From JBEEMU01 sp043778315 (GTDB lineage: Bacteria > Bacteroidota > Bacteroidia > Chitinophagales > Saprospiraceae), in NCBI GenBank assembly GCA_043778315.1, contig JAYWGJ010000242.1:1-6020 (forward strand): a stretch of 6,020 nt of DNA, given 5' to 3'. Of the stretch, positions 6,001 to 6,020 are shown piece after piece. The first letter of the stretch is position 1, and the number at the start of each line of letters is the position of its first letter. Under the pieces are notes generated by a model, which saw only the letters and a list, made by a program, of their open reading frames with translations, had not been told where the DNA came from and did no database searches. Both the position numbers and the translations under genes were made by a program.

Positions 6001-6020
6001 GGTGAATTGGGACACATTTA
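1..6020 (-). CDS. Giant multidomain surface/secreted adhesin-like protein, internal fragment (open at both ends)
   Basis: A single minus-strand frame is open for all 2006 complete codons of the window; neither start nor stop is present, so the full protein is well over 2000 residues. Seen directly: two LamG-like domains (fragment residues 1-214 and 328-563), a choice-of-anchor-D-like domain (215-327), eight PKD/Ig-like repeats, two Ig-like domains each interrupted by a GEVED domain (985-1205, 1275-1505), a divergent Ig-like module (1576-1678), and an Ig_7-type domain interrupted by a glycine-rich domain (1679-1975). No membrane segment or coiled coil is visible. Composition is Thr/Ala/Gly-rich and Lys/Arg-poor. 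Known of such proteins: Bacteroidota export them by type IX secretion to the cell surface, for adhesion, gliding or matrix roles. Export route and function are inferred, since signal peptide and sorting domain lie outside the window. No frameshift is seen. Confidence is high for the coding call, moderate for the adhesin role. Confidence 0.96.
157..789 (-). other. Glycine-rich domain resembling the ALK/LTK-type Gly_rich family (211 aa)
   Basis: Fragment residues 1744-1954. It opens with a beta-rich segment: LTFAATGAPQTFTVPAGVTS, then LEVFAAGAQGA. It continues with GGIVQTTLAVIPGQILNIYVGG and the motif GGGATDIRTG, then LTSRLVVAGGGGGAFGG. A Gly/Asn/Ser tract with GSGGGGYYGGGGYGG and GGGGGGSSYTDP follows, and the domain closes with GNGYLRITW. 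The order 'VPAG.TS..V...GAQG', 'ATDIR', 'SR.(V/I)VAGGGGG', 'YYGGGG', 'GGGGSSY', 'G.(L/I).I.W' is that of the glycine-rich family (Pfam Gly_rich) that also contains the extracellular region of ALK/LTK receptors. Gly is encoded by a GGC/GGT/GGA mix. Its function in bacteria is not known to me. Confidence 0.85.
244..306 (-). repeat. GGC (Gly codon) trinucleotide runs inside the glycine-rich domain
   Basis: A perfect run of six gcc triplets on the + strand (244-261, six GGC Gly codons on the minus strand), followed by interrupted runs (268-273, 277-285) and four more from 295 to 306. The runs are exactly codon-phased, so slippage by whole units would change the number of Gly residues without breaking the frame. 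Confidence 0.85.
985..1293 (-). other. Divergent Ig-like module of unrecognised family (103 aa)
   Basis: Fragment residues 1576-1678. It starts PTLSAPTVSPSSIALC and ends with GLFECFSPQTALTVTQ. These ends keep the flanking Cys residues and the opening and closing strands of the neighbouring Ig-like domains. The centre is unlike them: there is no core Trp and no ASGG motif, but VNGYVLQINPIQPVDAQFSA and FLVQNLLPGTYYVGATYRT. The PGTYYVGA strand recalls fibronectin-III/Ig-like modules of Bacteroidota surface proteins. I do not recognise a named family; it is probably another beta-sandwich spacer. Confidence 0.6.
1294..1503 (-). repeat. PKD/Ig-like repeat 8 (70 aa)
   Basis: Fragment residues 1506-1575: VNVAIAGATAVC, VLTASGGTSYAWSGG (Trp codon 1417-1419), ATPTTDENTF, IYTVTVTDAAIGCATSSSVR. 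It is the last recognisable copy of the ~70-residue family; its final strand (SVRVVLVP) differs from the TVTVNALP ending of the others. Confidence 0.83.
1504..2196 (-). other. Ig-like domain 2 interrupted by GEVED domain 2 (231 aa)
   Basis: Fragment residues 1275-1505. The host begins IGSMSATPATVCNGGSSVLE and resumes as TYAWSPTTFLGSTTGAS (Trp codon 1645-1647), then TTYTVTATDAIGCTATATV. These flanks are nearly the same as in the first GEVED-bearing domain. The insert (residues 1302-1445, bases 2115-1684) is a second GEVED domain: YCLIGNYC, NVTFATINRSSGC, AWIDYNQDGVFSANE, KTRLRVR and the closing GETEDYDV. It is about 12 residues longer than GEVED 1, mainly in the loops around the SPES and FGTNNFND segments. 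Its four Cys (two at the start, SGC, PPC) match those of GEVED 1. Confidence 0.84.
2197..2403 (-). repeat. PKD/Ig-like repeat 7 (69 aa)
   Basis: Fragment residues 1206-1274: PTPAIAGTTTACGS, VLTASGGNAYAWSGG (Trp codon 2323-2325), ATPTTDANIF, TYTVTVTDANGCSATTAE. It separates the two GEVED-bearing domains, and with the first of them forms a block that recurs as the second GEVED-bearing domain plus repeat 8. Confidence 0.86.
2404..3066 (-). other. Ig-like domain 1 interrupted by GEVED domain 1 (221 aa)
   Basis: Fragment residues 985-1205. The host Ig-like domain starts ASISATPASVCTGGSSVLAA and resumes with TYAWSPTTFLGSTTGAS (Trp codon 2551-2553), then TTYTVTAADPTTGCTATATV. Between these halves (residues 1015-1146, bases 2976-2581) lies a complete GEVED domain: YCQPNSYNC at its start, NVTFAGINKSSGC, AWIDYNQDGVF with a D-x-N-x-D-G loop, KTRLRVR, and the signature SETEDYDV at its end. 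GEVED domains are common in secreted Bacteroidota proteins; their role is not well defined. The domain identities are strong; the nesting reading is inference from motif order. Confidence 0.84.
3067..3270 (-). repeat. PKD/Ig-like repeat 6 (68 aa)
   Basis: Fragment residues 917-984: PTATIAGTTTGCGS, ALTASGGNTYQWSGG (Trp codon 3190-3192), NSNNTDANTF, DYTVIVTDANNCFATTSQ. The ATPT centre is replaced by NSNN and the residue before Trp is Gln, not Ala. It is the last repeat before the first GEVED-bearing domain. Confidence 0.85.
3271..3483 (-). repeat. PKD/Ig-like repeat 5 (71 aa)
   Basis: Fragment residues 846-916: PTPVITGTPTACGG, DLTASGGATYAWSGG (Trp codon 3400-3402), ATPTTDANTF, DYTVTVTDGASGCTATASQ. 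This copy is close to the consensus of the array and shares long DNA patches with repeats 4, 7 and 8 around the Trp codon. Confidence 0.86.
3484..3693 (-). repeat. PKD/Ig-like repeat 4 (70 aa)
   Basis: Fragment residues 776-845: PTPTISGTATGC, NLTASGGSTYAWSGG (Trp codon 3607-3609), ATPATAANTF, then TYTVTVTDGNACTATADQL. A canonical copy with exactly the family length, contiguous with repeat 5. Confidence 0.86.
3694..3888 (-). repeat. PKD/Ig-like repeat 3, short divergent copy (65 aa)
   Basis: Fragment residues 711-775. It starts PSITQLSSSC and retains the core Trp (SFVWST, codon 3814-3816) and the last strands DTYTVTVTTGDGCTGTATF. It lacks the ASGG and GGATPT motifs of the other copies and is the shortest of the array. 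The Cys-Trp-Cys frame is nevertheless intact, so I read it as a diverged but folded member. Confidence 0.75.
3889..4110 (-). repeat. PKD/Ig-like repeat 2 (74 aa)
   Basis: Fragment residues 637-710. It is a canonical copy: PTAAIAGTTSAC, TLTASGGDTYAWSGG with Trp codon 4024-4026, ATPTTDVNTF, then AYTVTVTTTSTGCTATASQ. It keeps the conserved first Cys, central Trp and second Cys. The Trp-to-Trp spacing to both neighbours is 210 bases. Confidence 0.85.
4111..4329 (-). repeat. PKD/Ig-like repeat 1 (73 aa)
   Basis: Fragment residues 564-636. It begins PTATIAGTTTIC, has the strand TLTASSGN and the core Trp in FAWSTG (codon 4234-4236), then IYTVTVTTAQGCKGTATVEV. It is more divergent than most copies: the usual SGGATPTTDANTF centre is replaced by GDATAAAAVTPTTTT. 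The four consecutive Ala codons come from a short GCG run near 4204-4215. It is probably a stalk-forming beta-sandwich. Confidence 0.8.
4330..5037 (-). other. LamG/concanavalin A-like lectin domain 2 (complete)
   Basis: Fragment residues 328-563. This complete copy starts with ALNFDGGDDYLG, the classic first strand of Laminin_G_3 domains. It continues with FTLETWIK (near 4921-4944), FSKSVNNFAIYLEG, VWTHLAITHDG, ANIYIDGVLKTSG, TIIGAWYGIG and GDMDEFRIWNRAL (near 4576-4614). The Cys pair RALC / RNCELVGN and GYYQFNQG match LamG 1, as does the tail NFANNGASSNFVAPGGVTTG. The C-terminal halves of the two LamG copies align at a constant offset of 1047 bases (for example 4584 to 5631 and 4343 to 5390), so they share an in-frame segment without net indels. 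It feeds directly into the Ig repeat array. Confidence 0.9.
5038..5376 (-). other. Choice-of-anchor-D / ASPM-SPD-2-Hydin-like Ig domain
   Basis: Fragment residues 215-327, about 113 residues. It opens with PEINVQ and continues through DFGNVNLNATLAKTYTIQNTG, LNISSI, FAISG, VAAGGSATFTVTF and TATITVNNDD to YDFAVQG. The pattern of a 'DFG..' opening, a TYTIQNTG strand, an AGGSATFTVTF strand and a final NNDD plus F.V.G strand is characteristic of the choice-of-anchor-D/ASH-type Ig domains common in secreted bacterial proteins. It sits between the two LamG modules and has no counterpart after the second one. It is probably a structural spacer; no catalytic residues are visible. Confidence 0.82.
5377..6020 (-). 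other. LamG/concanavalin A-like lectin domain 1 (N-terminal edge cut off)
   Basis: Fragment residues 1-214. The first readable motif is FTLETWIKW, which in Laminin_G_3-type domains lies about 30 residues into the fold, so the first strands lie beyond position 6020. Further hallmarks follow: AHIAYVYD, the strand KLYVNGVEVA, then FILGSRG and GAIDEFRIWNRAL, the usual last strand of this family. A Cys pair follows (RALC and KDCELVGN), then VAYYQFNQG. The module ends in a tail with NFTLNGATSNFVA and GGVTTGTACT, a type of extension often seen behind LamG domains in Bacteroidota. Domains of this fold commonly bind glycans or form adhesive contacts; the ligand here is unknown. Confidence 0.88.

Noticed and set aside
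1..6020. Possible frameshift or pseudogene between the different domain blocks
   Set aside because: All domains from LamG 1 to the last Ig_7 are read in the same frame, without a single in-frame stop.

Overview
The whole 6020-base window is the inside of one very large minus-strand gene. Read on the minus strand in codons whose lowest coordinate is 1, 4, 7 and so on, all 2006 complete codons are open: I checked every triplet for tta, cta and tca (minus-strand stops) and found none. Neither the true start nor the stop is in the window. There is no intergenic DNA, no RNA gene, no promoter or terminator, and no second gene that I can support.

The encoded fragment is a secreted or cell-surface mosaic protein of the kind found in Bacteroidota. 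It is rich in Thr, Ala, Gly, Ser and Val, poor in Lys and Arg, and has no membrane segment. Recognisable modules, from the N-terminal side (high coordinates) to the C-terminal side (low coordinates), are: a LamG-like lectin domain (6020-5377, cut by the window edge); a choice-of-anchor-D/ASPM-SPD-2-Hydin-like Ig domain (5376-5038); a second LamG-like domain (5037-4330); six PKD/Ig-like repeats of about 70 residues (4329-3067); an Ig-like domain carrying a GEVED domain (3066-2404); a PKD/Ig-like repeat (2403-2197); a second Ig-like domain carrying a GEVED domain (2196-1504); an eighth repeat (1503-1294); a divergent Ig-like module (1293-985); a CHU_C-associated-type Ig domain (Ig_7) carrying a large ALK/LTK-like glycine-rich domain (984-94); and the start of another such Ig domain (93-1).

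The family types (LamG, PKD/Ig_7, GEVED, choice-of-anchor D, Gly-rich) together point to Bacteroidota, where such proteins are typically exported by the type IX secretion system and act as adhesins or extracellular matrix proteins. The base composition looks moderate, not the strongly AT-rich DNA of many flavobacteria. That would suit Chitinophagales/Saprospirales-like or related lineages, but genus cannot be called. The C-terminal sorting domain that would prove T9SS export would lie beyond position 1, outside the window.

The most striking architectural feature is nesting. In three places a whole foreign domain (GEVED twice, glycine-rich once) sits inside an Ig-like domain instead of between domains. 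The host's first Cys, its Trp and its second Cys remain recognisable on the two sides of the insert. At DNA level the gene is built from decayed tandem copies: a ~210-bp repeat array, a duplicated GEVED-Ig plus Ig block with a ~0.9-kb offset, and two LamG copies with a constant 1047-bp offset across their C-terminal halves.
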